Positions 38,727 to 50,616 of a DNA stretch of 64,000 nt are shown piece by piece (positions within the stretch are counted from its first letter, which is position 1; every line of letters starts with the position of its first letter). Source of the DNA: Heterodera schachtii (taxonomy: Eukaryota > Nematoda > Chromadorea > Rhabditida > Heteroderidae). The stretch is taken from contig SIJG01000002.1 of assembly GCA_023374025.1 (NCBI GenBank), positions 484,488 through 548,487 of the forward strand. Reading direction: 5' to 3'. The notes under the pieces were generated by a model. That model saw only the letters and a list, made by a program, of their open reading frames with translations. It was not told the origin of the DNA and ran no database searches. A program made the translations under genes and the position numbers.

Positions 38727-41200
38727 TTTCTATTTTTTATAATAAAATAGTAAAAAATAAAATTGAGAAGGATTTTTATAGGGACAGAATGATTACATAT
38801 TTTACTTAACATAAAAAACAAATCAATTTTGTGAAATTAATTTCAATAACATCCGTTTGCTTATATTTTGCTTAAAATGAATATTTAAAAAATTAATAAA
38901 TTTGGCAAATATTTTAAGAGAGCACAGCTTCAATAAAATTATTGTCAAGCTCAAACTTGGGTAATTAAATCCCATTTACAACAAAAACAAAGTATTACGC
39001 AAATGAAATTGATCTTGTCACTATATGTATAATTTTGCAAGAAATGTATGCAAAAATGGAGAGAAAAATGGAGAGGAAATGGGGTGATGCGACGGTGACA
39101 TGCGTAGGAGGCCCATTTTAAAGTTAAATTCTTGATAAAAATGGAGAGGAGAAGATGGAGGTAAATTGTAGTGCTGTCCGAGACCAAAAATTTCCCGAGA
39201 CTCGACCCCGAGATCCAAAAGCCCGAGACCGAGGCCAAAAAATCCCGAGATCCTAGACTTTTTTTCAAAAAATTTTCTTATTCGCTTAAAAATGGTTAAA
39301 AAAAAAAAATTATTTCTTAACAAATTTTTTTTTTTTTTTTTAAATTTTGACTATTAGGTACCATAATCAATCCAAAAACGCAATTTTTTCTAGGCTTTTG
39401 AGTAAATTTAAAAAATAAAGGGAATTTTGGAGCTCCGGCGGTCCCGATAGGCGCCGCCGGGAAAAATTTTGAAAATATGATGCAATTTGTTAACAGATTT
39501 AGTCTAAAAAATGTCCAAATTTTTGCGATTTTGAGCCAACTTTTTATAAAATAAGTACAGAGGGTGTTATAAAAGGAAATGCTAGGATAATTACAAATAT
39601 ATAAGAAAGGGATTTGATCAGTTGAACAAGTTTGTCAACATTTTTCTTTTTGCATGGCAATTAAGGTTCTAAATGCTGTAAATCTCAAAAAAAAAAGAAA
39701 AATTAATTTATCTTTCAGGAATTAAAGCTGTTTTTATTGATCTTAAGAATTAAAAAATATTAAAAAATTTGTCTCCTTAAACTCAGCCCATTGCCATGTC
39801 ATCCACCCATACAACCTTTTCCTTCAAGCTCTTCTTCTCTCTTCCTCCTGGTGCTATGTCGTTATATAAAAAACCGTCAAATGGAAATTTTCAAGAAAAA
39901 ACTGCCCATAAATTTTGTCAAGGTCAACCAATTAGACATTCTTGGTATCACTGTATAGCCCTAACATTTCTCTACAAGCTCATCTAAATTTCACAAAATT
40001 TTTGAGCAAAGTTATGTCGAAAATACTCAAGGTACCAAGTTTGCACACATTTTTGGCCATAACTTTTTTTTAACTCAATTAAATTTTTTAAAATTTTGTA
40101 GGCTAATAGAGGACATGTAGGGCTATCGAATAATAGCAAGAAATAATCTAGAAATTTATAACGGAACCTTTTTTCATTATACATAAAAAAATTTGATCAT
40201 CAAAAATTCTGATCAAAACTTTCTCAGAATCAACAAAATTAATAAAGCATGCTATTATTCGATAGCCCTACGTGTCCTCTATTAGCCTACAACATTTCAA
40301 AAAATTATATTGAGTTAAAAAAAATTAAGGGCAGTTTTTTGTTGAAAATTTCCATTTGATAATTTTTTATATAACGCCCTTTTTGATGGTTTTTATATAA
40401 CGACATAGACCTTCCTCCTTTATTCCTTTATATTTTCATTCATACCATTCTTTCATTAAAAAAGTGAATGAATCAACCGCTTTTGGTTTGCTTGAATTTG
40501 TCTGACAAAATTGGTTGGAATTAAACGCAAAAATTCTCTATAATTTTGCTCAAAAGAAACTAAAATTGTGAAGTTCGCTGCAAAAAAAAAATGCCTCGAG
40601 ACTCGGACTTATTTCTGATCAGACTCAAGACCGAGAGCTCGAAGACTCGAGAATTTTCTTGAGTCGGTGTTACTCGATGCTGATACTCTCGTGCATTCAC
40701 TCTAAATTTTTCTTCATTTTGATATTGACAAGGATTGTTCTCTATTAGCCCCACAAATTTGGAAAGAAATTTCGTTGAAAAATATGTATATAATTTCGTG
40801 TGATCAGTTTTTTTTATTAATTTGAAAAAAAATTCTTGGAAAGTTTATAATATTCTAAATTTGGTTTCTTTTGAGCAAACTTATATAATTGTCGTTACGA
40901 AAACTGATGAAAATGAACCCCAAAAATTGTCATCACAACTCCAACACTTTTGTTGTGCATAGTTTTGGCGATACATTTTTGTTGAAAAGGTAAAAAATCA
41001 TAAAATAAAAAAACTCTTTTGCATTCGTTGAAATTTGGAATCTGGCTCTAACTTAAAAAGAAACAATAAAAGTCCTACCAATTAGATTTAAATTTAAACT
41101 CCTCATGTAAAAAAATCGCCATAAAAACTAAAACATAAGACGAGTAAATTTTATGAAACAAACAAAAGTAATAATTATTTGCTAATTCACGATGGTTTCT
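38727..41200. repeat. Intergenic repeat cluster
   Basis: No exon seen. It contains a CCGAGA-rich segment at 39175-39255 and a GC-rich near-palindrome at about 39432. There is a fold-back around 39930-40330 whose arms carry CTCTATTAGCCTAC / GTAGGCTAATAGAG and ATAGCCCTA / TAGGGCTAT. A second CCTCGAGACTCGG-rich segment lies at 40590-40690. Confidence 0.6.
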
Positions 41201-41202
41201 GG

Positions 41203-41278
41203 TGCAGTGGTGGTGTCTCAGTCAACCTTTTTTTTAGGTGGAGGTTCGAATCCTTTGCATTCCAATTGTTTTTTACTT
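41203..41278 (+). repeat. tRNA-like segment (SINE-type or tRNA pseudogene)
   Basis: Box-A-like TGGTGCAGTGGTGG and an exact box-B word GGTTCGAATCC, about 50 bases apart, with a T8 run between them. The stems do not close into a standard cloverleaf, so this is not called a working tRNA. Confidence 0.35.
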
Positions 41279-41568
41279 TTTTTTATTTATGTTTTTTATA
41301 TGATAAAGTCAAAAGTTAAGAAAATAAATTTTAAATTTTTATAAGATGAATATAAAACCATTTTGAAATTATTACTTAAATTAGTGTTTGACTGCAATGA
41401 GATATTGGCCATAATCATTATCTCATATTCAAAAAAGTCAAATTATAAGAAAGTATAAAAAAGTAATATAAAAAATTTAAAAATGATTTAAATTAGAATA
41501 ATTTAATTAATTTATTTTTATAAAAAACTTATTTTGAATTTCCCGATTTAAAATTCCATTTTCAGTCT

Positions 41569-41787
41569 ATGACAAAGGTTGTTGCCTCGCGGAAAAGGCC
41601 GGCTTACAGTGTCCTCCTCCTCCTCCTCCTTCGGCCGCCGCGTATTTCGCGCAAACAAAAACAAATTTTACTGATTTTGGGAGTCCAAAAAAGAGCAAAA
41701 ATAAAAAATCAGCAAATGATCGTAGCACACTTTGTTTTTAACTATTGCACCTTCGAAATGTTCGTTAATTTGTACAAAATAGCATAA
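41569..41787 (+). CDS. Small open frame after a CAG acceptor (doubtful)
   Basis: A 72-residue frame starts six bases after TTTTCAG, in a locally GC-richer stretch of about 80 bases (RKRPAYS, a Leu run, RPPRISRKQKQ). The Leu run comes from a (CTC)n repeat. There is no homology signal and no intron structure. It could be a small gene with a spliced-leader site or chance. Confidence 0.2.
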   Translation: MTKVVASRKRPAYSVLLLLLLRPPRISRKQKQILLILGVQKRAKIKNQQMIVAHFVFNYCTFEMFVNLYKIA

Positions 41788-42267
41788 AAAATTATCATTT
41801 TCCCGGCGCCACTGTGCGGGCCACTAGCCTAGGCCTAGCCTAAAGCTTATAGCTAAGGCTAAGCCTTGGGCTAAACTAAGCAATTGTACAACTTGCCTTT
41901 TGTACGAGTTTTTCCTTTGCAATTTTAATTAATCAATTATTTAATAAAAAAAAAACCGGATAAGCAGCGTTTTGTGATAAAATTTACATTTGTAAGCAGC
42001 GAATTTAAAATAATCTATTCACTCACATCTGCCATTTCTTTATTTCAATTTAACACATAAAGGGGACAATTAAAAAAAAGAAGAAGCATGAATGAATTAA
42101 AATTATTTGATTTCAAATTTTACTCTTCTCACCATTTACGCTACAAAATTTACATTTATTTTACAGAAATAAATTCGTTTCAGAAAAAATGTGTTATTCG
42201 TTGCATTTTCCATAATTTGTAAGTAAATTTTTTTTTTTTTTTTTACTTCCAATTAACAAACTTGAAC
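41788..42267. other. AT-rich stretch with no gene seen
   Basis: Contains a short palindromic run of GGCTAAGCC/CTAGGCCTAGCC words near 41815-41875. Confidence 0.5.
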
Positions 42268-43363
42268 GGTGCTAGGACGAAGTGACAAAAATATCAGTGT
42301 GGGCGAAGTGACAAAAATATCAGTGAGAGACTTTCAGAGGGATGGGATCATTTCAGTACGGAAGAGTTATTCTAATGATTAATTAATTATTAAATTTAAA
42401 ATGAATAATAAACTAATAGTAATAATAAATATATTTGGTTCTGTTTCAGTTTAGACGACCACAAAAAAAAAAGACACGATCATGTAATATTTTGACAATT
42501 TCATGCACCATAACTGTTTATAGAAGCATCCAAATAAACAATCTTAGTATCATTTGATAGTTCCTAAATATCCTCTATTTGCCTGTAAAATTTCAAAAAA
42601 TTTCGTTGAGTTTCAAAGAAGCACAAAAAGGTTTGCCAAATCATTTTATGAAATTTCCAATGAAATTTTTGGGGATCAGTTTTTGAGAAAATTTTTCACT
42701 TCTTAGGAGTATATTTTCTGAAAAATTTTCAAGTCATTTATTAGGGGTGTATTTTCCAATTTTATTGCATTTTTAATGTTATTTTTCGGAAAAAATGCCA
42801 AAAAGGCACCAAAAAAGCAAAATGCCAAAAAGGCATAATAAAAGAAATTTTTTTTCCCGAAATTGTCCGCAAATGTCCGTCCGCAAATGTCTGTCCGCAA
42901 ATGTCCGTCCGCAAATGTCCGTCCGCAAATGTCCGTCCGCAAATGTCCGTCCGCAAATGTCTGGACGCGCCTAGGGATTTTGAGAAGTTCCCCGATTTTC
43001 AGTGTATTTTGGGTGTCCCGGTCAGTAGGAAGGAGTGATCTGATCAAGTTGGTGTAAGAGACTTTTTTGATCAGCACGAAAAGTTATATAAGCTTGAATT
43101 ATTTCAAGTTTTTAAATGAACTATAAGATAGTTTTTCAGGTTTGAGTCAAGACTTTTTTGGGGCACTGTATTTCTCTCGTAAAACTTTAACTTGTTTGGG
43201 AAATATTAAATAATAAATTGAAATTATAATTATGGTCAGAAAAATAATTAATAGATTAAAATAATTATATTATTAATTAATTAAATTACTTTCTCCCGTA
43301 CTGAAATGACCCCACCCCTCTGAAAGTCTCTCACTGATATTTTTGTCACTTCGTCCTAGCACC
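42268..43363. mobile_element. TIR element of 1.1 kb with about 100-bp ends
   Basis: Left end GGTGCTAGGACGAAGTGACA, right end TGTCACTTCGTCCTAGCACC. The inverted match goes on through TTTTTGTCACTTC/ATATCAGTGAGAGACTTTC and the TTCAGTACGG / CCGTACTGAA pair. AAC borders both sides, so the target duplication could be 3 bp. A partial repeat of the terminus (GGGCGAAGTGACAAAAATAT) follows the left end. No transposase frame. Confidence 0.8.
42865..42965 (+). repeat. 14-bp minisatellite GTCCGTCCGCAAAT, about 7 copies
   Basis: Head-to-tail copies of GTCCGTCCGCAAAT with a few GTCTGTCC variants, inside the TIR element 42268-43363. Peptides such as GRTFADGHLR read from it are repeat translations. Confidence 0.9.
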
Positions 43364-43680
43364 AACATCTATTATATCGCCAGCCATTATGTTCCAATTG
43401 AAATATTGGCTTCACTGCCGGCAATTGTTCAGCAATTTCTGGGCATTTCACTTAAAAATAACAAACTATTTAAAATATTTTTTAGAAAATCACCTTCAAC
43501 ATACAATCGGAAGAAATATTCATAGATTATATGCAAAAATTTTTGAGTATTTGGTAGCATTTTTACATAAAATTGCCATTTTTGGAGATTTTTTTCCAAA
43601 CATCGGCATAAAATCCTTAATTACATTTACCCAACCAAAAAAGAACGTTTATTCTTTTCATTTATTCCAATTGCTCACAT
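43364..43680. other. Stretch with no confident gene
   Basis: An open plus frame of 60 codons (YYIASHYVPIEILASLPAIV) begins close to the TIR element border but has no recognisable motif or splice partner. Confidence 0.35.
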
Positions 43681-43757
43681 AGCGGCGGTGGCGCAGTCGG
43701 TAGGGATCTTGTTCTGGCCCCACTCTTAGTGAGGGTTCGAGATTGCCTTGCGCTTAA
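43681..43757 (+). repeat. tRNA-like segment (SINE-type or tRNA pseudogene)
   Basis: Box-A-like TGGCGCAGTCGG and box-B-like GGTTCGAGATT are about 45 bases apart. The T-stem pairs poorly, so a functional tRNA is unlikely. Confidence 0.4.
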
Positions 43758-45299
43758 GTGATTGTCAACCCGTTTTCCACCGTTTATTTTTCCATTTTTA
43801 TTTTCTTTAATTTTTTCATAATTTATTTTATTGGCGACCGATAATAAAATTTTTTATTATTGTCGATATATTATTTATAAATGGTATTTATGGATTATGT
43901 TAGCTTTTCTGGGTGTTACTTTTTATTAGGGTAGGTCGGGACCGGGAATTTTGGGCAAAACCGGGACTTCGGTCGGATTTGGGATCAATATAAAGTTTTC
44001 GCTTTTTTCGATTTTGTTGACGATTTTTAGCATATGAATTGGCTGAACTGCTCGAGCCATGTCATTCACATCCTCTGAGGATCGAAAGATTTTTCCTAAA
44101 TGGTGAAAAAAGGACCTGAACATTGACTTTAATTAAAATAATTTATTTAATCGAAGGCATTTGTTCGGCCTCTTTGAGTATTACCTCAAAATTCCAAACC
44201 TTTTAATTTATTTTCGTTTAATTAGTTTTTTCCTACATATAGGGAAGCTTTTCTTCAAAAATGATTTGCAAAATTTATTAATAAAAATTTTGACGATAAA
44301 TTGGGTTTTTAAACCGGTAAATCCATCCCATATGACATAAAACGGGATAAAAAATGTATTTCTAATAAAAGAATCAACACTACCATTTATAAATAATATA
44401 TCGACAATAATAAATGAAAAGAATAAACATTCTTCTTTGGTTGGGTAAATGTAATTAAGATTAAATGGAAAATGGCAAAAAATTTTGAAACTGTGACCAA
44501 AAACATATTAAAATACTGATAAATGAGAAAAAAAAAGATTTGAAAGCCTTCTTTTTCTTTTTATGTCACTTTTTCAAATGAAAATTTTATAAATTTACTA
44601 CAAGAACTAAACAAAAATTAAATTTTCAAGAAAAATTCAAGGAAAATTGAAGCAATGTATTTAAATTCTTGTTTTAAAAAGATACCAATTGGAAATTTTG
44701 GTGAACCTTTTAGGAAATAGGGCCAAAGTTTTCCAATTTTCACCCGGCGACGCCTATCGGCACCTCTGGCGACACAAAAGTTCCTTTAATTTTTGAATTG
44801 TATCAAAAAAGCTCAAAAACATATTTTAATCAAAAAGTTAGACATTATTCACTTTAATTGCAAAATTAAATTCGATATTTAATCGAATTAGTTGTGTTGG
44901 AAATATTTTTGGACAGCTTAATTTTGGGGTTTAGGGACATCGAACTTCGCATTCATGTAAAAATTGGGTTTCGCCATCGAATGAAAAATCGGCAGCTCAT
45001 CGAAATTGGTGCTAGGTCGTTTCTTAAAAACTGCCAAGTTGTAGGAAAATAAAAAATGTAAAACATATAAGTTCGTATGTTGGCCAATTTCAACCTAATT
45101 AATATAAATTTCGATGATCTGCCGATTTTTCATTTGGAACTTATATTTGAGAAATATAGAATCATCGTTGTGTTTTTCATGAGAATTCCATTGGGACACT
45201 TTGTGACCAAATTTATAACAATAAAAAGAAATTTTCGGGTTTCCATAATTTCATTTCGTTTGCGGTTAGTTGGCTGTTTAATTGTCTTCCCTTAATTAG
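43758..45299. repeat. Intergenic repeat-derived sequence
   Basis: No exon seen. It holds words shared with other repeats here, for example ATTATTGTCGATATATTATT at 43855 and its complement near 44390 (a fold-back of about 0.6 kb), and a degenerate GC-rich box at about 44743. Confidence 0.5.
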
Positions 45300-45427
45300 T
45301 CAATGATGGGCAATTAAGGAATTGATGGACCCGAGCAATGGATTTTACAACAGAGAAGAGGACAAAGTGACATTGGCCATTGATGTCATAACTGCTGATG
45401 AACCAAAAGTTGTTATACCAACCAAAT
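45300..45427 (+). pseudogene. MATH-domain fragment
   Basis: Reads GIKELMDP-like sequence: ELMDPSNGFYNREEDKVTL then AIDVITADEPKV, nearly identical to the exon at 52203-52524 of the intact BTB-MATH gene. It lies on the opposite strand, with no other exons. It stops at VVIPTK, just before the hAT-type element at 45428. Confidence 0.85.
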
Positions 45428-46739
45428 TAGAGACCGGACAAGAGGGTCGGTCGAACGGTTTCGGTTAAAAACCGAAAAAAAAAACCGAAACCGAAAAAAA
45501 ACCGAAAAACCCAAAAAATTCTCGGTCGAACGGTTTCGGTTAAAAAACCGAAAAAAACCGAACCGAAAAAAACCGAAGAAAAATTTTCGGTATATCGTTT
45601 CGGTTTCGGTTTTTTTTGAATTTTTATATTTTTTCCAAAAAAAGCAATAAAACATTTTTATTAACAGAAAAAGCTAAAGATCACCTCTGAACTAAATTGT
45701 AAAGCTATTGAAGCTCTATTGAATGGTGTACTAAAGTTTGGAAAATGACAGAAAAGGCAGTCAAAAAAACATGTTTTTGCTCCTTGATTCTAAAAAAACC
45801 ACAGATTAGTTTTAGCGATTTGGTGCCCTTTTTGACGTTTTTTTCCCGAAAAATTCAAAATTCAAAAAAATCTCAAAAATACACCCCTAAGAAATGATCT
45901 AAAAAAATTCAGAGAATATACCTTTATGAATTGAAAAATTTTCACAAAAATTGTTCGCCAAAATTCATTTTTTTCGGGACCCACGCGTTTGGGCGCTGGC
46001 GTTTGGGCGCGGCCGTTTGGGCGCTGGCCTATAAACATATTAAGATTTCGAATGTTACCAAAAATTTGGATTTGGATGACATAGAAAAAAGTTATAGAAA
46101 GTTATAGTTGAAAAACATGCTGGCGCCCAAACGGCCGCGCCCAAACGCCAGCGCCCAAAATTAAGTTTTTTGAATTAGTTTTACGTGTTTTGCTCCCTAA
46201 AAATCATTATAAAAAAAATTTAAATGCCTTTTTTCGTGCCTTATTCGTGATGTTTGTGCCTTTTTTCAGTGCCATTTTGCGCTTTTTGGTGCCTTAATTG
46301 CCAGCTCTAGCCATAACTTTAGGGCCGGCGGTGCTGATAAGCGCCGCCGGGAAATTTTTTTGTAATTTTAATGCTATTTGTTAGCAGATTTTGTCTAAAA
46401 ATACCAAATTTTGAGATTTTGCACTAATTTTTTAAGAAAAGATAGCTTTTTGGGGGGGTCGGCGGTGCCGATAGGCACCGCCGGAGGAAAATTTTAAGAA
46501 TTTTTAATGAATTTTGTTAAAAAAATGGCCAACTGATTGTCAAAAAAGTCGGTCGATTGTTTCGGTTTTTTAATTATTTCGGTCGAACGGTTTCGGTTAA
46601 AAAACCGAAAAAAACCGAAACCGAAAAAAACCGAAAAACTCAAAAATTTCTCGGTCGGTTTTTTTCGGTTAAAAACCGAAACCGAAAATCGAAAAATACC
46701 GAAAAAAACCGAAAAAAAAACCGACCGGTCCGATCTCTA
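45428..46739. mobile_element. hAT-type element, TSD AACCAAAT
   Basis: Ends TAGAGACCGGAC / GTCCGATCTCTA with a perfect 8-bp duplication AACCAAAT (45420-45427 and 46740-46747). Both subterminal regions are GGTTTCGGTTAAAAACCG-type repeats. It contains a nested GGGACCCACGCGTTTGGGCG segment (about 45977-46160) and two GC-rich near-palindromes (46321 and 46461). No transposase frame. Confidence 0.92.
45977..46160. repeat. Nested GGGACC-type segment
   Basis: Starts GGGACCCACGCGTTTGGGCG and ends in mirrored GCGCCCAAACG words. It shares its start and the phrase TAGAAAAAAGTTATAG with the hAT-type element at 16619-17050. Confidence 0.6.
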
Positions 46740-46747
46740 AACCAAAT

Positions 46748-47638
46748 TAATAATTATTTCATATCTTACCGAATTCCGCTTTTATATATATGCTATTAAG
46801 AATGGATTCAAGAATAGCATTTCTACGTTAAAATTTTTTGGTTTGGTGAAGGCTATTAATCCATATAAATCTATATTTCGAGAGTTTCAAAAAATAAATC
46901 CATAATTTGCCATTTTTACGTTTTTAGTCCATATTTGGCCATTTTTGGTGAATTTTTTCAAGAAAAATACAAAAAACGCGAAAAATATACCCCTAAAGAG
47001 CGATTTTTTGGAGAAAAAAATACACCACCCAAAAAGGGAAAATTTTTGCCAAATTAAAGTTTTAAACCAACTTTGTAGTTGTTTTAGTGTACCTTAAAGT
47101 ATATTTAAGCAAATATTGTTTAATACTTATCCTAACACCATAAAAATTGTAATTACTGGATAAATAAAAAATAAACATACATTTGCTCTGAATTTTTTTT
47201 GAACTTTCGAAATCCTTTGAATTTCAAAAAAAAGTTGAAAATAAATATGGTAATCAAGGAGAAACCAATTGTTCATTTCTATCTTTTTTTTGCCCAACGC
47301 TCTTGCATAAAAATCTGTTAATATAATTTATAATTGGACTTTTGGTTTTTTGAAACTTTTCATTTAGGGTTTTTAAATTTGTAAAAACTTTTCAAAAAGA
47401 TAGATAAACGAACTTTTCAAATGATAAATATTTGTGCCATGCTTAAGGACCGGAGTCATGTTAAAACAGGATAAAAACAATTAAAAATCAGTGAAATAAT
47501 AATTTAAGAAATAATTTAGAGGAGAAATTAATGGAAGAATCGATAAAAGATAAATTGTAATGCAAAAATTTATTATTTATAAGCAAAATTTTGCAATATT
47601 TAATAAAAAATATTGTATTGAGAAAATTGCCAAATTAT
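46748..47638. other. AT-rich intergenic with no gene seen
   Basis: Contains CCATATTTGGCCATTTTT-type words related to the insert at 15525-16000. No coding signal. Confidence 0.5.
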
Positions 47639-50616
47639 CTATGATTTAACCTCCATGTTTGCTTCTTTCACATTGAAATCGATGGCCAATGTCACTTTGT
47701 CCTCGCTTTTGTCGTAAAAATCTTTGGTCGGGTCCATCAGTTCCTTGTTAATAATCATTTAAAATTTCATTGGGGATAAGTTATTTGAATTGGCACTCAC
47801 CGCAAATGTAATGAAGTTGGATAATCCCCAGCCGTTCGCTTCGCAATTAAAAGTGTTATTAAATTCTCCTTTCTCATAATCTCCCAAGCCGCTCTTTTGA
47901 GAGACAATTCGAATTGTTGCCGAACATTTGCAATTCCAACTTTTCTCTTAATGACAATTAATTACAATTATTTTATTAATTAGCATTTAATTTGTACCTT
48001 CTTCTTTGGAGCATCGCACCAAAGGTAAATGCCCAACCATTTCTCATCATTGTCAGTGCTTCCATTTTTGTTTTTATTTTTGCCCATATTTTCCATGGAA
48101 AGCCTTTGATGTGCACAATTTCGCTTTTACGTTCACTCCCAATGATTTCTCGCGCAAATTCCGACACTTTTTCAATTTCCATCGAAATTGTTCCATTGGA
48201 TTTATTTTGATCCAAAATGAATTTGTCCATTTTTTTTCATTTTTCACTGTGACATCAATGGCCAATGTCACTGTGTCCTCTTCTCTGTTGTAAAAACCAT
48301 TGCTCGGGTCCATCAATTCCTTAATTTTAATTGTTTATTTTTTTGTGAGCAGTTAGGCGATTAATTAAGTAATGTTTGAACAATTCAGTTCTATTTATTT
48401 TTGGCTACTCACCGCAAACAAAATGAAATTACTGAATCCCCAATTCGTTGATTTATTGTCAAAAACATGGTGACAAAATGTTTTAATCGAATTGTCCACT
48501 CCATTTTTTTGTGAAAATTGCTGTTAATTAGTTGTTAATTGTACCTTTTTCCAAAGCGGTGCACAAAAGATAAATGCCCAAACATTTCTCATTGTTAGTG
48601 CTTCCACTTTTCGTTTTTATTTGTGCCCATATTTTCCATGGGAGTCCATTTATGTACAAAGTTTCGCTGTATCGGCTACTCCCCGCCATTTCTCCCGCAA
48701 ATTCCGACGCTTTTTCAATTTCCATTAATAATGTCCCAAATGTCCAAAACCGCCAGTGGCTCGGAAATTGCAGTGGGTACAGTAAGCCACCGGAATGCCC
48801 ACAAAAATTCGGATTGGTACGGTAATGTTCAACACCGACCACTTCTTCTGCTGTTAAAATGCCGGATGGAACTGTAAATATGGAAAAGACTGTTGTATAT
48901 TTTAAAAAAACATAATTAAATTATAATAATTTTATAAAATATAATCAGAAAAAGAGGCGGACTAAAAATAAATATTATTTTTGTTTTTACCAATTTTTTC
49001 CGAAAATGCCTTTTGTGAGAAGAGCGGGAAACGAATTTTGAAAAGTGCCGGGCCAAGCACTTGACGATAATTCTCTGCAGTACATTCAATGCCATTTTCA
49101 CGGCACTTTTCATCGGCCCAACGGAGGGCCGAAAAACAAACAAACATAACTATTAACATTAATTATTATTTTTCTATTAAGGTACAGCTTTCCAAAGTGA
49201 AATTTCTTCACAGATTTGCAATTCGTCACGTCCAAAAAGTTCACACAATAAATTTTGATCAATTTGCAAAAAAGCATCAGATTTGAACAAAGTGTCCGCA
49301 TTTTTGTCAATGTAACTCAAATAAGAATGTGCAAAGTCCTAAATTACATAATTAAAATAATTAATATATGAATGCGAGAAATCGTGTCACTTGGGACAAG
49401 AATCACAAAAATACGAATTTATATGGTATGCAATGCTAAAAAATTGCCAAAATATTTAATATAATTTTCCAATTACATTAAAATTTAATTGATGGCTTGG
49501 CTTATTTTTAAAATTGAAAAGGTTTAAATTTTTTGATTGTTGCACCTCCAAGTCGAAAAGGCGAGCCTGAGCATATGCAAAGAAAACATTGCGCAGTTTT
49601 GAAATGGGAACTTGTAAAGACAGAGCGACAAGATCAGGGATGTTGTACTTTTTGGCTAATAAAAATTAAATATTATTTTTACATATTTAATTTATCAAAA
49701 TAATTCACCGGCGTAAAGCACTGCCATTGCATTGTCTCCATTCAATGCACTCAAATCATCTGCGTAAATGAAGCTCAACATCACTTTGAACGCTGCTATT
49801 TCAACGTCGGGGACCTCGACCACGGGGCAATTAGCAGAGACTAATTGAAAATTAATTAGGGTAATTAGCAGAGGCTAACTTAAAATTAATTATGGTAATT
49901 AGCAGAGGCTAATTTAAAATTAATTAGGGTAATTAGCAGGGGCTACTAAAAAATTAAATCTATTTTCACATTCTGTAACCACGAATTATTATTATTTTTT
50001 AAATATGTGAATTCCTTTGGCGTGAAGGTGTAAAAAGTCATAATGTGCATTCTTTTGAAGACATTTTGGAGCAGATTTTTGAGATTTATGCCTCCGAAAT
50101 AATCTTTTCCTTTGCCCTTTTGCAAATTGCGCGCCTTTGCTGATTTAAAAAAAAAAAAAATTAATTTTGTGGTCACAGAATAGGAAAGTACCAAATGAAA
50201 TCAAATATTGTATCATTAATGTCCATCATATTTAATACCATTGTCAGATTTTCCATTTTGTGAGTCAAAACGGAACATTGCCTCAAAAACATCGGATGCC
50301 ATCTTCAAAACTAATTTATGGGCTGGGAGAAGCTAAAAATTAAACAATTATAAAAATGCTTTAAAACAAAAACTCAAAATTATTATAAAAACTAATTTTG
50401 GAATGATTTATAGCCAATTTCAGAATTTTCTTGTTAATAGGAAAAGATTAAAAACAAATTACAAAAATTGCTTGGCCATATTTAAATAATAAATAAATTG
50501 CATTGAAAATTAGAACTCGCCTCTTTTCCGTCTCCGACTCCCACCAAAAATTGCACATCAGCGTACTCTCCCGTACTCAGCATCAATTTTAGCACAGCAT
50601 TCCCCAATTTGGACAT
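47639..50616 (-). CDS. BTB-BACK-MATH protein, copy A (probably decayed)
   Basis: Family with an N-terminal BTB/POZ domain (typically a cullin-3 adaptor), a BACK region and MATH domains for substrate binding. Exons in reading order: 50521-50616, 50239-50332, 49709-49840, 49546-49655, 49186-49338, 48991-49129, 48545-48871, 48413-48520, 47998-48319, 47801-47946, 47639-47743. Seen: STGEYADVQFLVG, LLPAHKLVLKMASDVFEAMF, AAFKVMLSFIYADDLSALNG, LRWADEKCRENGIEC, LGPALFKIRFPLF, FPWKIWAKIKTK, WNCKCSATIRIVSQK. Signs of decay: the acceptor of exon 48991-49129 reads TTTTTCG instead of AG; exon 48413-48520 joins out of phase and lacks the expected W-C-CSA block; exon 47998-48319 shifts frame twice, each time in an A-run. 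Exon 1 ends at a GC donor, as in copy B. Confidence 0.75.
49822..49945 (-). repeat. 34-bp tandem repeat carrying the 3' splice site, copy A
   Basis: Four copies of a 34-bp unit (AATTAG, then NNCTCTGCTAATT on the coding strand), each containing an AG in the position of the real acceptor at 49841-49842. The AGs lie at 49841, 49875, 49909 and 49943, exactly 34 apart. Copy B has three copies at the same intron. Confidence 0.85.

Noticed and set aside
42703..43077. Frame with GRTFADGHLRTDIC repeats
   Set aside because: Translation of the 14-bp minisatellite inside a TIR element.
43681..43757. Functional tRNA gene
   Set aside because: Boxes are present but the T-stem and acceptor stem do not pair; kept only as a tRNA-like repeat.
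49946..50194. Minus-strand frame AKARNLQKGKGKDYFGG inside BTB-MATH copy A
   Set aside because: Exons 50239-50332 and 49709-49840 join in phase without it, and copy B has no such exon. It is treated as intron sequence, though it could be a lost exon.
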